Made by a program: the position numbers and the translations under genes. From Oscillospiraceae bacterium (GTDB lineage: Bacteria; Bacillota; Clostridia; Oscillospirales; Oscillospiraceae), in contig JAGBBD010000066.1 of NCBI GenBank assembly GCA_017938625.1, positions 1 to 39,258 on the forward strand: a stretch of DNA of 39,258 nt, given 5' to 3'. Within the stretch, counting starts at the first letter, position 1. Every line of letters starts with the position of its first letter. Shown in pieces: positions 17,400 to 24,432 of this stretch. A model generated the notes under the pieces. It did not search any database and had not been told where the DNA came from. It saw only the letters and a list, made by a program, of their open reading frames with translations.

Positions 17400-17624
17400 A
17401 TGACCTATTTTGAGAAGATCACGCAGTCGCCGGAAGCGCTGGGCGCGTTTCTGGCGTCGCTCCCCATAGTGGAAGGCCCCTGGGACACCGAGTTTAACCG
17501 GAGATGCTGCGCCGGGTGTAGCCTGGTCGAATGTGACGGCGGGGACGGATGCCCGCATGAGGACAAAAGAAACAACCCGGCGTGGTGGCTGGGCATGGAG
17601 GTAATTGACAATGAGAACCAGTAG
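17400..17624 (+). CDS. Small cysteine-rich phage protein
   Basis: A 74-residue protein of unknown function, with cysteines spaced CCAGC...C...C (residues about 36-51) that could bind one metal ion. It starts 4 nt after the HTH gene and its 3' end overlaps the transglycosylase start by 14 nt. It ends with TAG, showing that this codon is used as a stop in the prophage. Confidence 0.65.
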   Translation: MTYFEKITQSPEALGAFLASLPIVEGPWDTEFNRRCCAGCSLVECDGGDGCPHEDKRNNPAWWLGMEVIDNENQ

Positions 17625-18231
17625 AGCGGACCGTTTTTATATGGGTATGTTGGCGGCGGTCATCTGCCTGTGTATGGGTATCATCGGAATTATGGACGAG
17701 GCGCACGCCGAAGCCATGGCGGAGCGGGAGGCGGCCCGGGCGGCTGCACAGACCCATGTCATCAAGGCGGTGGAGATCGTGGAGATCACCCCGGCGGTCT
17801 ATACATATCTTTCGCAGGTAGAAGCGGCGGAGCCTCTGCTGCCGGTCGAGGAGGCGGACGCCTTCACCCCGTGGCCCTCTGTACCGCTGGCTTACGATCT
17901 GCAAGAAGTCCTGTGGGAGGAGTGCCAGGAACACAATATTGAATATGAGTTAGCCCTGGGCCTGATCGAAGTGGAGAGCACCTTCCGAACGGATGCCGTC
18001 AGCTACGTCGGGTGCTACGGCCTGATGCAGCTCAATCCCCAGTATTTCCCCTCTGACCTGTCGCCTGCCGACAACATCCGGTACGGAATAGAGTTCTTGG
18101 AGGAAAAGCTGGACCAGTACGCCGGAGACCTGGGCGCGGCCCTGACTGCCTACAATGCCGGACACGACACCGGCAACCGCGAGTATGCCGAGAAGGTCAT
18201 GGCGGCGGCGGGAAGGTGGCGCGAACAGTGA
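17611..18231 (+). CDS. Membrane-anchored lytic transglycosylase (SLT domain)
   Basis: A 206-residue protein with an N-terminal membrane helix (residues 9-28, MGMLAAVICLCMGIIGIM), an alanine-rich linker and a soluble lytic transglycosylase domain (about 95-200). The SLT motifs are present: ALGLIEVESTF with the expected catalytic glutamate E122, GCYGLMQLNP (135-143) and ALTAYNAG. It would cleave peptidoglycan outside the membrane. ATG 17611 follows GGAGG with 11 nt spacing. It lies in the early/middle region and not beside a tail module, so a role in lysis is uncertain. Confidence 0.85.
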   Translation: MRTSRADRFYMGMLAAVICLCMGIIGIMDEAHAEAMAEREAARAAAQTHVIKAVEIVEITPAVYTYLSQVEAAEPLLPVEEADAFTPWPSVPLAYDLQEVLWEECQEHNIEYELALGLIEVESTFRTDAVSYVGCYGLMQLNPQYFPSDLSPADNIRYGIEFLEEKLDQYAGDLGAALTAYNAGHDTGNREYAEKVMAAAGRWREQ

Positions 18232-18479
18232 GTATCTGTAAAGGCTGCGGCGCGCATATCGACTGGATACATACGAAGGCGGGAAAGACGATGCCGGTAG
18301 ACGAGGAACCGGTCATGGTCATCGAAGGCGAGGGCCGGGACGTGTTCGTTACAGACGAGGGCGACACGATCACCGGGCGGAGAGCACTCCCGCAGGAAGA
18401 ACGCCGGGAGCTGCCGGTGGCGTTCGTTCCGCACTGGGCAACCTGCCCGGCGGCGGGACAGTTCAGGAGGAAACGGTGA
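18228..18479 (+). CDS. Small zinc-finger-like phage protein
   Basis: About 83 residues: an N-terminal CKGCG knuckle, the stretch HIDWIHTKAGKTMPVDEEPV and a C-terminal HWATCP pair, suggesting one zinc site. Similar small proteins are frequent in Firmicutes phages, with no known function. GTG 18228 has AAGGTGG upstream; an in-frame GTG at 18216 is the alternative. Confidence 0.65.
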   Translation: MSICKGCGAHIDWIHTKAGKTMPVDEEPVMVIEGEGRDVFVTDEGDTITGRRALPQEERRELPVAFVPHWATCPAAGQFRRKR

Positions 18480-18685
18480 ACAAAGAGCTGCGAGCTGACT
18501 ACACCCGCACGTGCGAAGGGTGCCCACACATCATTGAAGAAGCGTGGGACAAGGGCCGGATGTGCTTTCGGTGCTTCGCCCCGGGCCGCTGCCATGGGTA
18601 CGTTGTCGGCGTCGAGCGATACCTGCCATATATTCCGGCGTGGTGCCCGGAGCTGGCAAAGGAGGATTTATGTACGACGAATTGA
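18476..18685 (+). CDS. Small cysteine-rich phage protein
   Basis: 69 residues with cysteines in CEGCPH, CFRCF, RCHG and WCPEL. It starts with a GTG that overlaps the previous stop (GTGA) and has GGAGG upstream. No domain recognised; a metal-binding fold is likely. Confidence 0.65.
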   Translation: MNKELRADYTRTCEGCPHIIEEAWDKGRMCFRCFAPGRCHGYVVGVERYLPYIPAWCPELAKEDLCTTN

Positions 18686-19089
18686 TCGAGAGCTTACGCG
18701 CAGTGGATTTTATAGACTGTACCGATTACCCGGCAAACGTAATGAAAGATTGCGCGGACGCTGCTGCTGCCCTTGAGGCCATGAACAACATCCTGGAACA
18801 GGCCCGTGGCGAGCGGGATGCGGTGACGAAGCGGATGATTGAGCTGGAACAGACCACGGGAAAGCTGACCCGGGAGCGGGACGCTGCTGTGGCTGATCTT
18901 ACAAACATCATCGGTGAGATCGAGAGCGTCCGCCAGCGGTACGGCATCGACAATGCCGACGCCGACGAGGCCTTGTCTGATCTCTGCGGCGGCTACTGCG
19001 CCGCCAGCGGGAAGATGTGCTACAAAGAGGGGCTTGCCTTCCGGTGCGACAACTTCCGGTGGCGGGGAGCGGAGGAGGAACGAGTATGA
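18670..19089 (+). CDS. Coiled-coil phage protein with a C-terminal cysteine cluster
   Basis: 139 residues. The middle (about 30-85) is a long helix rich in E, R and L (LEQARGERDAVTKRMIELEQ), predicted to be a coiled coil; the C terminus has LCGGYCA, KMCYKE and FRCDNFRW. GGAGG (18661-18665) fixes the start at 18670, which overlaps the previous gene by 16 nt. Function unknown. Confidence 0.65.
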   Translation: MYDELIESLRAVDFIDCTDYPANVMKDCADAAAALEAMNNILEQARGERDAVTKRMIELEQTTGKLTRERDAAVADLTNIIGEIESVRQRYGIDNADADEALSDLCGGYCAASGKMCYKEGLAFRCDNFRWRGAEEERV

Positions 19090-19658
19090 CCAGCTTTGTG
19101 TTTATGTGGGAAGGCCCGGACGGCGAACGAAAGTGGGAAGCAGTAAAGAAAGGACAGACGGCGGGCTTTATGGAGAAACTTCTGACCGAGTACGGCGTAC
19201 ACCCGGCAACGGTGATGGTGGCCTATGCACCCATCCTGTTTCACTGGGTATGGAAGGAGTACCACAAAGGCCTATCCGATGTCAATTTCCACAATATCAA
19301 CGAGGAAATCTACGGCACGGAGCCTGCCGAGATCAGCAAGCACAAGCCTGTGGATGTTCCGGTGCGCGAAAAGCCGGTTGTAAAGTTTGGCTGGCTGGCA
19401 CCGGATGGCCGCTTTTTCAACTGCCAATATGGCGGCCACTCAAATCTTGCGGACAAAATCGTGGGCGACATTCAGTACATCGCAAACCCGGAGCGACATT
19501 TGGAGGAACTGGGATGGGCGAAGGTGTTGAGCGGCGGCGGTACAGGCAAGCAGTACGCTATCGGAATGGGTATCGAAAAGAAGCTGACGGACGCCCAGCT
19601 TAAAACGCTTCAACGCATGGAGCTGGACACGGCCTACGGCATATCTTATTTGCTTTGA
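19086..19658 (+). CDS. Phage protein of unknown function
   Basis: 190 residues, soluble, no recognised domain. Residues 1-65 (FVFMWEGPDG, FHWVWKEYHKGLSDVNF) and 105-190 (FGWLAPDGRFFNCQYGGHSNLADKI; ELGWAKVLSGG) look like two small alpha/beta units around a basic linker. The second half resembles phage proteins that open with WL(A/S)PDGTFY. It starts in an ATGA overlap with the preceding stop. Confidence 0.7.
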   Translation: MTSFVFMWEGPDGERKWEAVKKGQTAGFMEKLLTEYGVHPATVMVAYAPILFHWVWKEYHKGLSDVNFHNINEEIYGTEPAEISKHKPVDVPVREKPVVKFGWLAPDGRFFNCQYGGHSNLADKIVGDIQYIANPERHLEELGWAKVLSGGGTGKQYAIGMGIEKKLTDAQLKTLQRMELDTAYGISYLL

Positions 19659-19673
19659 AAGGTGGCGAATACC

Positions 19674-20096
19674 ATGGCGATAAAAAACTATACCTCCGGC
19701 GTGGATGTGTTCACAAGCCTGGGGGAAATCCAAGGGGCGCTCGCCGGGCACGGTGCGCGGCAGATCATGGTGGAATACGACGACAAGGGACGCCCTACCG
19801 GCGTGACCTTTTCCATTGATACACCTGTTGGGCGGCGGGGCTTCATGCTCCCGGCAAACATTGACGGTGTTTTGTTCGTATTCAAGCAGCAGAAGCTCAA
19901 GGGAGATCGAGAGCAGGCGGAGCGAACCGGCTGGCGAAATATCCGGGACTGGGTGCTGGCACAAATGGCGATCATTGAGGCCGGAATGGCGAGCATCGAC
20001 GAGGTTTTCCTGCCCTATCTGACCGACGGGCACGGGAATACACTGTACAAGCTGTATTCCTCGGGCGGCCTAATGCTGGGGGATGGCGGCGTATGA
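19674..20096 (+). CDS. Conserved phage hypothetical protein
   Basis: 140 residues opening MAIKNYTSGVDVFTSLGEIQ, a start seen in a family of Firmicutes phage proteins of unknown role. No motifs of catalysis are evident; the composition is that of a small globular protein. AAAGGTGG lies 6-13 nt before ATG 19674, which I prefer over the GTG at 19662 inside that site. It ends in an ATGA overlap with the ASCH gene. Confidence 0.7.
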   Translation: MAIKNYTSGVDVFTSLGEIQGALAGHGARQIMVEYDDKGRPTGVTFSIDTPVGRRGFMLPANIDGVLFVFKQQKLKGDREQAERTGWRNIRDWVLAQMAIIEAGMASIDEVFLPYLTDGHGNTLYKLYSSGGLMLGDGGV

Positions 20097-20611
20097 GCAA
20101 GGCCGTACTTATCAGCATACGCCCGGAGTGGTGCGAGAAAATTGTCGGCGGCAGAAAGACGCTGGAATTACGAAAGACTGCACCGACAATAAAACCACCA
20201 TTTAAGTGCTATATCTACTGCACCAAGTTCAAATACGGAGAAATACTGTGCTTCCCACAGTATAAAACAGGAAAGGTCATCGGCGAGTTCGTGTGCGACC
20301 GGCTTTTCCCATACTGCCAAGCGAAGCCGATAGAGAACGCGGCGGACGTTGAGCGGCAGTCGTGCCTCACCAGAAAAGAAGTGTGGGAGTATGCGCCGGA
20401 AGGAAATCCTGTCGGCTGGCACATCTCCGATCTCGTAGTCTACGACGAACCGAAGGAGCTGGCCGAGTTCTACAAAAACGGCACGTTGAGCAACGAGGCA
20501 TTTTGCGAGACCACTTATGACGGGAAGAGAAGCTATGCGGACTACCTGTTTACCAGAGTGGTGCGGAAGCCGCCGCAGAGCTGGTGCTATGTTGAGGAGG
20601 AAATCACATGA
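20093..20611 (+). CDS. ASCH-domain (PUA-like) protein
   Basis: 172 residues. The opening SKAVLISIRPEWCEKIVGG followed by KTLELRKTAP and CYIYCTKF is the ASCH/PUA-like fold, a small beta-barrel that binds RNA or modified nucleotides. The later VIGEFVCDRLFPY strand and the GWHISDLVVYDEPKEL segment fit the same family. Phage versions are common; RNA binding or nucleotide recognition during infection is the likely role but is not shown. Coupled to both neighbours by ATGA overlaps. Confidence 0.8.
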   Translation: MSKAVLISIRPEWCEKIVGGRKTLELRKTAPTIKPPFKCYIYCTKFKYGEILCFPQYKTGKVIGEFVCDRLFPYCQAKPIENAADVERQSCLTRKEVWEYAPEGNPVGWHISDLVVYDEPKELAEFYKNGTLSNEAFCETTYDGKRSYADYLFTRVVRKPPQSWCYVEEEIT

Positions 20612-20895
20612 GTATGACCTACGAGCGGGCTGTGGAGATACTGGACCCGCAGCACCGGGAGCATTACCCGAGTATTGAACCGGTAAATGAAGCCTGCCGC
20701 ATGGGCATGGAGGCCCTGAAAAAGCAAATCCCTACCGCGCCCGCGTTGAGCGGCGACGGGTTCGCCGATGGTGCGCTCGTATATGACACATGGGAGTGCC
20801 CGAACTGCGGGAAGCAGTACGAAGTCGAATATGAAAAGCACGATTACTGCCCGAGCTGCGGGCAGGCGATAGATTGGAGTGAAAACCATGGATGA
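20608..20895 (+). CDS. Small zinc-ribbon protein
   Basis: 95 residues. The N-terminal half is helical (TYERAVEILDPQHREHY); the C-terminal half is a zinc ribbon, WECPNCGKQYEVEYE then DYCPSCGQAIDW (cysteines at about 63, 66, 82 and 85). Unknown function. Starts in an ATGA overlap with the ASCH gene and overlaps the next mini-gene by 8 nt. Confidence 0.72.
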   Translation: MSMTYERAVEILDPQHREHYPSIEPVNEACRMGMEALKKQIPTAPALSGDGFADGALVYDTWECPNCGKQYEVEYEKHDYCPSCGQAIDWSENHG

Positions 20896-21052
20896 AAAAG
20901 CTGTTTACACCTGCGTAGATCAGGAGCACGACGCCTGGCGCTGCCGCCGGTGCGGGTACATTGAAAACTTCGAGGCGGACGGCCCGGAGGAAAACGGCTG
21001 GCATTTCTGCCCCGGCTGCGGGCGGGAGATCGTGACGGAGGAAACCGCATGA
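20888..21052 (+). CDS. 54-residue zinc-ribbon mini-protein
   Basis: A short gene, MDEKAVYTCVDQEHDAWRC..., with two CxxC knuckles (CRRCG and CPGCG) separated by about 24 residues; essentially the whole protein is one zinc ribbon. It overlaps the previous gene by 8 nt and the next by 4 (ATGA), as its neighbours do, which supports it as real despite its size. Confidence 0.7.
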   Translation: MDEKAVYTCVDQEHDAWRCRRCGYIENFEADGPEENGWHFCPGCGREIVTEETA

Positions 21053-21240
21053 GGCCGGTGCCGCGTTGCGAGGGGTGCCATTACTGCGTGAAAAGGCCTA
21101 CGTTCTCCGGCGGGAAAATCCGTCTTTGGTGCGCACACCGCATTTTCCAATGGCGGGCGCTGCACATGAGATGGATTAGCTCAAAGGAGCGGGGCAAAAA
21201 CTCCCCGCGCTGGTGCCCATTGAGGGGAGGCGGCGCATGA
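21049..21240 (+). CDS. Small cysteine-rich phage protein
   Basis: 63 residues, basic, with CEGCHYC, LWCAHR and RWCPLRGGG. Probably binds one metal ion. It is linked to both neighbours by ATGA overlaps. No family recognised. Confidence 0.65.
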   Translation: MRPVPRCEGCHYCVKRPTFSGGKIRLWCAHRIFQWRALHMRWISSKERGKNSPRWCPLRGGGA

Positions 21241-21413
21241 ACCTGTGGCAGACGATGGCGCTGGTGCCGCTGGGTATTCTGGCTCTGTTCGCTGTCTGTG
21301 TGGCGGTGCTGGGGCTGGTGCTGGGTGCGCTGGACCGGGAGAATGACCGCCTGCGCAAGGAGAACAAGGAGCTGCGCGAGAAGCTGAAAAGCGAAGATAC
21401 CTATATAAATTAA
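21237..21413 (+). CDS. Small single-span membrane protein with coiled-coil tail
   Basis: 58 residues: a hydrophobic helix (about 3-31, TMALVPLGILALFAVCVAVL) followed by a charged helix with leucine heptads (LRKENKELREKLK). The layout, one membrane span plus a cytoplasmic or external coiled coil, is seen in phage superinfection-immunity, spanin-like or anchoring proteins; none can be chosen. Starts in an ATGA overlap with the previous stop; a perfect AAAGGAGG for the next gene begins at its own stop codon. Confidence 0.6.
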   Translation: MNLWQTMALVPLGILALFAVCVAVLGLVLGALDRENDRLRKENKELREKLKSEDTYIN

Positions 21414-21429
21414 AGGAGGACAAGCTGTT

Positions 21430-22344
21430 ATGAGCGAGCTATATCTGAAATTCGGATAGGCCCAGTTGAAGGTAGAGGGCGATGCCGATCTGGTGGAGCG
21501 GGAGCGCAAGGTGTTCCTTGATCGTCTGGACCGCCAGACCAACAAGGCCACCGAGGCGGTGAACGGACTGATCAAGGCCATGAAGGTGTCGCCTGTGACC
21601 GCCGCCCGGGAGGGCAAGGTGGGCGAGAGCCAGACCGTGGAGGTGCTGGACAGCGCAACGGAGAAACCGGGCGCGAAAATCACGGGTGCGTACAACATGG
21701 ACGAACTGTGCCGGATGCGCAGCGTGGTCGGCGGCCATACGTGCCCGGCCCTGCTGAAACAGCGCAAAGAGCAAGGCCGCCTGGACCAGATACTCAAACC
21801 GTTCACCGAGATCGACGTGCCCCTGACCACAGGCGGCACCGTCACTGTGGTCTGCGGCTATGTGACACCCACCACGGCCCGTTTCGTATTCAAGGACTGC
21901 TGGGACGAGCACGTGATGAACCAGGAGAACACCAACAAGACCGGCTATTACAAGAGCGCTGCCCGCAAGCACATTTTGGAGGACATTCTGCCCAACATCG
22001 CCCCCGAGTGGCGGGAGATCATCGTGCCCCGTACCATCGTGGAGATCATTGACGGCGAGCGGGTGGAATACAACGACGCCATGTGGATGCCCTCTGCGAC
22101 GGACGTGTTCGGCGCGCCGGAATGGGCATGGTGGAAAGACGAGGGCGACGACTTCCAGCTCCCGATCTTCAAGAAGGAGCGGGACCGCGTGAAGGAGTGC
22201 GGCGATAACGGGACGTATCCCTGGTGGCTCCGCTCCGTGTATGCGACCAACACGCACTCCTTCTGCTATGTGCCCGCGGACGGCAGTGCGACCACCGCCT
22301 ACGCCTACAATTCGCATGGCTTCGCGCCGGGCTTTGACATCTAA
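21430..22344 (+). CDS. DUF6273-type protein, interrupted by an in-frame TAG at codon 10
   Basis: The ideal ribosome binding site AAAGGAGG and ATG 21430 open a frame reading MSELYLKFG, then TAG (21457-21459), then AQLKVEGDADLVERE and 292 more residues without interruption. Without the amber the protein would be 304 residues. The N-terminal third is helical; the middle (about 80-240) has TEIDVPLTTGGTVTVVCGYV and WMPSATDVFG; the C terminus (PWWLRSVYATNTHSFCY to the end) has the WWLRS...F-x-V...G-x-AP-x-F pattern of DUF6273, a C-type-lectin-like fold. A truncated product could start from TTG 21466, which has no clear ribosome binding site. It may be a nonsense mutant, a readthrough gene or reinitiating. 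The 3' end may be a hypervariable region. Confidence 0.7.
21457..21459 (+). other. In-frame amber codon
   Basis: TAG replaces codon 10 directly between GGA and GCC of the DUF6273-type gene. One base change from GAG, CAG or AAG would create it. Confidence 0.9.
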
Positions 22345-22359
22345 TCAAAAATCAAAAAA

Positions 22360-22385
22360 ATCCCTGGCGCGAAAGCGCCGGGGAT
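22360..22385 (+). promoter_or_regulatory. GC-rich GAAA-loop hairpin after the DUF6273-type gene
   Basis: An 11-bp stem, ATCCCTGGCGC (22360-22370) with GCGCCGGGGAT (22375-22385, one T-G pair), closes on a GAAA tetraloop 15 nt past the stop. No T-run follows, so it is not a standard terminator. Such hairpins are known just after the variable repeat of diversity-generating retroelements. Confidence 0.6.
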
Positions 22386-22410
22386 AGTCCAAACAAAGGA
22401 GAACTGTTCG

Positions 22411-22812
22411 ATGGTGAGTTTTGACATCTGCGCGGGCAACCCAGGGGCACTAACTTTCCTGATGCAGGCCTACGACGTCAATATGTTCCGGGCGGAGCGC
22501 GGCTTCCAACGGATGCAGGACAACGGCATCACGGGAAGCAAGCTGTATATGCTGTGGAACGACTGCTGCGACCGGGATACGGAGCTGGCGCTGTGGGCCA
22601 TGGAAAATATGGCTGTGCCAGAGATTGTGCAGCACATCAACTACGAGGGAGGCCGAGGGCTTCCCATCGAAAAGGAAAAGGTAAACTGGTGGGCACGTGC
22701 GCCGGTCGATTACGGCGGATGTGGCCCAGCTCGCTATGTGCTGGACGCCGAGGACAAGAGGCGTGAAGAAGCGAAGCGGAGAGACCCGAAAAGCGGGCCT
22801 TTCCTGCTGTAA
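22411..22812 (+). CDS. Conserved phage hypothetical protein
   Basis: 133 residues, soluble, mixed helix and turn, opening VSFDICAGNPGALTFLMQAY. Residues 40-75 (GITGSKLYMLWNDCCDRDTELAL) are the most structured part; the C terminus is basic. Comparable proteins occur in Firmicutes prophages without known role. AAAGGAG lies 9 nt upstream of the ATG. A hairpin region follows, ending this sub-operon. Confidence 0.7.
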   Translation: MVSFDICAGNPGALTFLMQAYDVNMFRAERGFQRMQDNGITGSKLYMLWNDCCDRDTELALWAMENMAVPEIVQHINYEGGRGLPIEKEKVNWWARAPVDYGGCGPARYVLDAEDKRREEAKRRDPKSGPFLL

Positions 22813-22820
22813 AAAAAGTA

Positions 22821-22864
22821 TTCTCCCCCGGCGCTCGCTGTGGGAAGCGAAAACCGGGGGAGAA
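22821..22864. terminator. Long hairpin, likely terminator
   Basis: TTCTCCCCCGG (22821-22831) pairs with CCGGGGGAGAA (22854-22864), with a further CGCT/AGCG pair inside. The poly-T side (TACTTTTTTT) is on the minus strand, so it ends leftward transcripts better than rightward ones. Confidence 0.5.
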
Positions 22865-22894
22865 AAATCAAGATTTTGCTGTGCGATGGTGTAA

Positions 22895-22911
22895 TTGACA
22901 CAATATATTGT
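22895..22911. promoter_or_regulatory. TTGACA overlapping a 12-bp palindrome
   Basis: TTGACA (22895-22900) is fused to the palindrome ACAATATATTGT (22900-22911) in the 230-bp gap before the Rep-like gene. A -10 box at the right distance is not clear; it may be an operator or an origin-associated site. Confidence 0.4.
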
Positions 22912-22977
22912 ACCACAATGTGCAGCATAAGTCAATAGAGCAGCCACGGAGGCCGGGTGCCGCCGGGGTGAAGGTAG

Positions 22978-22995
22978 CGCAGCCGAAAGGCTGCG
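22978..22995. repeat. GAAA-loop hairpin upstream of the Rep-like gene
   Basis: A 7-bp perfect stem CGCAGCC / GGCTGCG closes on GAAA, 48 nt before the start codon at 23043. Confidence 0.6.
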
Positions 22996-23042
22996 ACCGG
23001 GCTTGTAATGGGTATTATCCTTGCTGCGAAAAGAGGGTACAG

Positions 23043-23858
23043 ATGGTAAACAGATCATTTATGCGGGAGAAGGTCATCCACTGTGGGAAGAACTACCTTG
23101 CCCCGGAGATATATCCGTACAGCGGACAGCAACAGCGGGCCGTGGGACGGAAGCGGGGCAAGAAACAGGCGGTTTCCTCTCCGAAACAGAAGAACCTCAA
23201 TGACCGGAGGGCAAAGCGGTATTTTGTGCAGCTTGCCAACAGCAACTTTGGAGCTGACGATCTGGCCGTCCATTTGAGCTACGCCCCGGAGTTCCTGCCG
23301 GAGACCGAGGAGGAAGCCATGAAGATCGTGACCAAGTATCTGCGCAGGGTGGCATATCAGCGGAAGAAAGAGGGCCTTCCCCCTCTCAAGTATCTGCTGG
23401 TGACACAGGTAGGCCGAAAAAAGAACGGCACCCACCGTCTGCATCATCATATCCTGATGAACGGCGGTTTAGACCGTGATACCGTGGAAAGTTTGTGGTG
23501 GAAGGTCAAAGGCACAAAGGAACGGGAGCCGGTCATGTACGGATGGGCCAATGCCGACCGCCTCAAGCCCAACAAGAAGGGCATCGCAAGCATGGCCGGA
23601 TACATGGTGCAGGACAGCGCCGGTAAGAAGCACTGGACACAATCGCAGAACCTTGAAAAGCCTTGGCACCGGAACCCCAACGACTGCAAATACACCCGCC
23701 GTCAGTTGGACAAGATCGGTAAGCTGCCAGAGGACAGCGAGGAGTTCAAGCGGTTTTGGGAAAAACAGTACCGAGGGTGGGAGCTGGTAGATTGCGAGAA
23801 GATGTTCAACGAGCAAACGGGATGGCATTTTTACCTGACCATGCGACGAGCGTGTTAG
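23043..23858 (+). CDS. HUH-type Rep-like protein (ORF2/G2P-like replication domain)
   Basis: 271 residues. The core resembles the replication-associated ORF2/G2P domain of rolling-circle Reps: VHLSYAPEFLPETEEEA (76-92), YLLVTQVGRKKNGTHRLHHH with the histidine cluster at 134-136 for metal binding, GGLDRDTVESLWWK, GWANADRLKPN, and AGYMVQDS with Y187 as candidate nicking tyrosine. Such enzymes cut one DNA strand and stay covalently attached. The start at 23043 has AGAGGG upstream; a longer frame to 22908 has no start signal and overlaps hairpins. It heads the HD-RecU sub-operon, so phage DNA replication is the likely role, though rolling-circle replication by this phage is inference. Confidence 0.75.
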   Translation: MVNRSFMREKVIHCGKNYLAPEIYPYSGQQQRAVGRKRGKKQAVSSPKQKNLNDRRAKRYFVQLANSNFGADDLAVHLSYAPEFLPETEEEAMKIVTKYLRRVAYQRKKEGLPPLKYLLVTQVGRKKNGTHRLHHHILMNGGLDRDTVESLWWKVKGTKEREPVMYGWANADRLKPNKKGIASMAGYMVQDSAGKKHWTQSQNLEKPWHRNPNDCKYTRRQLDKIGKLPEDSEEFKRFWEKQYRGWELVDCEKMFNEQTGWHFYLTMRRAC

Positions 23859-23880
23859 AAAACGGATTGGAGGAAACTGC

Positions 23881-24432
23881 ATGACAAACGAGGAAATCTT
23901 CAAAGAACTGTACCGGAAGCACATCCGGCGGGAGGGAGCCGAGGAGCTGCTGACCTGGCTGGAACAGGAGACAGACTTCTTTGAGGCACCGGCCAGCACA
24001 AAGCATCATCTGGCATACCCGGGCGGACTGGTTGAGCACAGTATCAACGTGTTCAAGGAGCTGCGGAAGGTGGTCATCGACAACGAGCCGACCATGGAAG
24101 CCGTGGCGATCTGTGCGCTGCTGCATGACATCTGCAAAGCGAATACATACGTGCGGGAGCATCATGCGGGGCCGGGGCCTGTTCTGGTCTACACCAAAAA
24201 GGACCAGTTTCCGTTTGGTCACGGGGAAAAGTCTGTGTTCCTGATCTGCCGGTACATGAAGCTGACCGAGGAGGAAGCCCTGGCAATCCGTTGGCACATG
24301 GGCGCGTGGGATGAAGCCGTAAGGGGTGGAAGCCGGGCGCTGAATGAGGCCATGGTGATGCACCGCGTCGTGTATGAGCTGCACGCGGCGGATATGCGGG
24401 CAACACACATCGCGGAGGCTGGTCTGGCATGA
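23881..24432 (+). CDS. HD-domain hydrolase
   Basis: 183 residues of an HD-superfamily phosphohydrolase. Metal ligands are visible at H53 (GGLVEHS), H82-D83 (LLHDICKAN), the GHGEKSV segment and RWHMGAWD. Many phages carry such a protein; it may act on (d)NTPs, nucleotides or signalling nucleotides, and the substrate is not predictable here. GGAGG lies 6 nt before ATG. It overlaps recU by 4 nt (ATGA). Confidence 0.85.
   Translation: MTNEEIFKELYRKHIRREGAEELLTWLEQETDFFEAPASTKHHLAYPGGLVEHSINVFKELRKVVIDNEPTMEAVAICALLHDICKANTYVREHHAGPGPVLVYTKKDQFPFGHGEKSVFLICRYMKLTEEEALAIRWHMGAWDEAVRGGSRALNEAMVMHRVVYELHAADMRATHIAEAGLA

Noticed and set aside
21457-21459. Phage-wide reassignment of TAG
   Set aside because: TAG ends at least two other prophage genes where readthrough would run into out-of-frame sequence.
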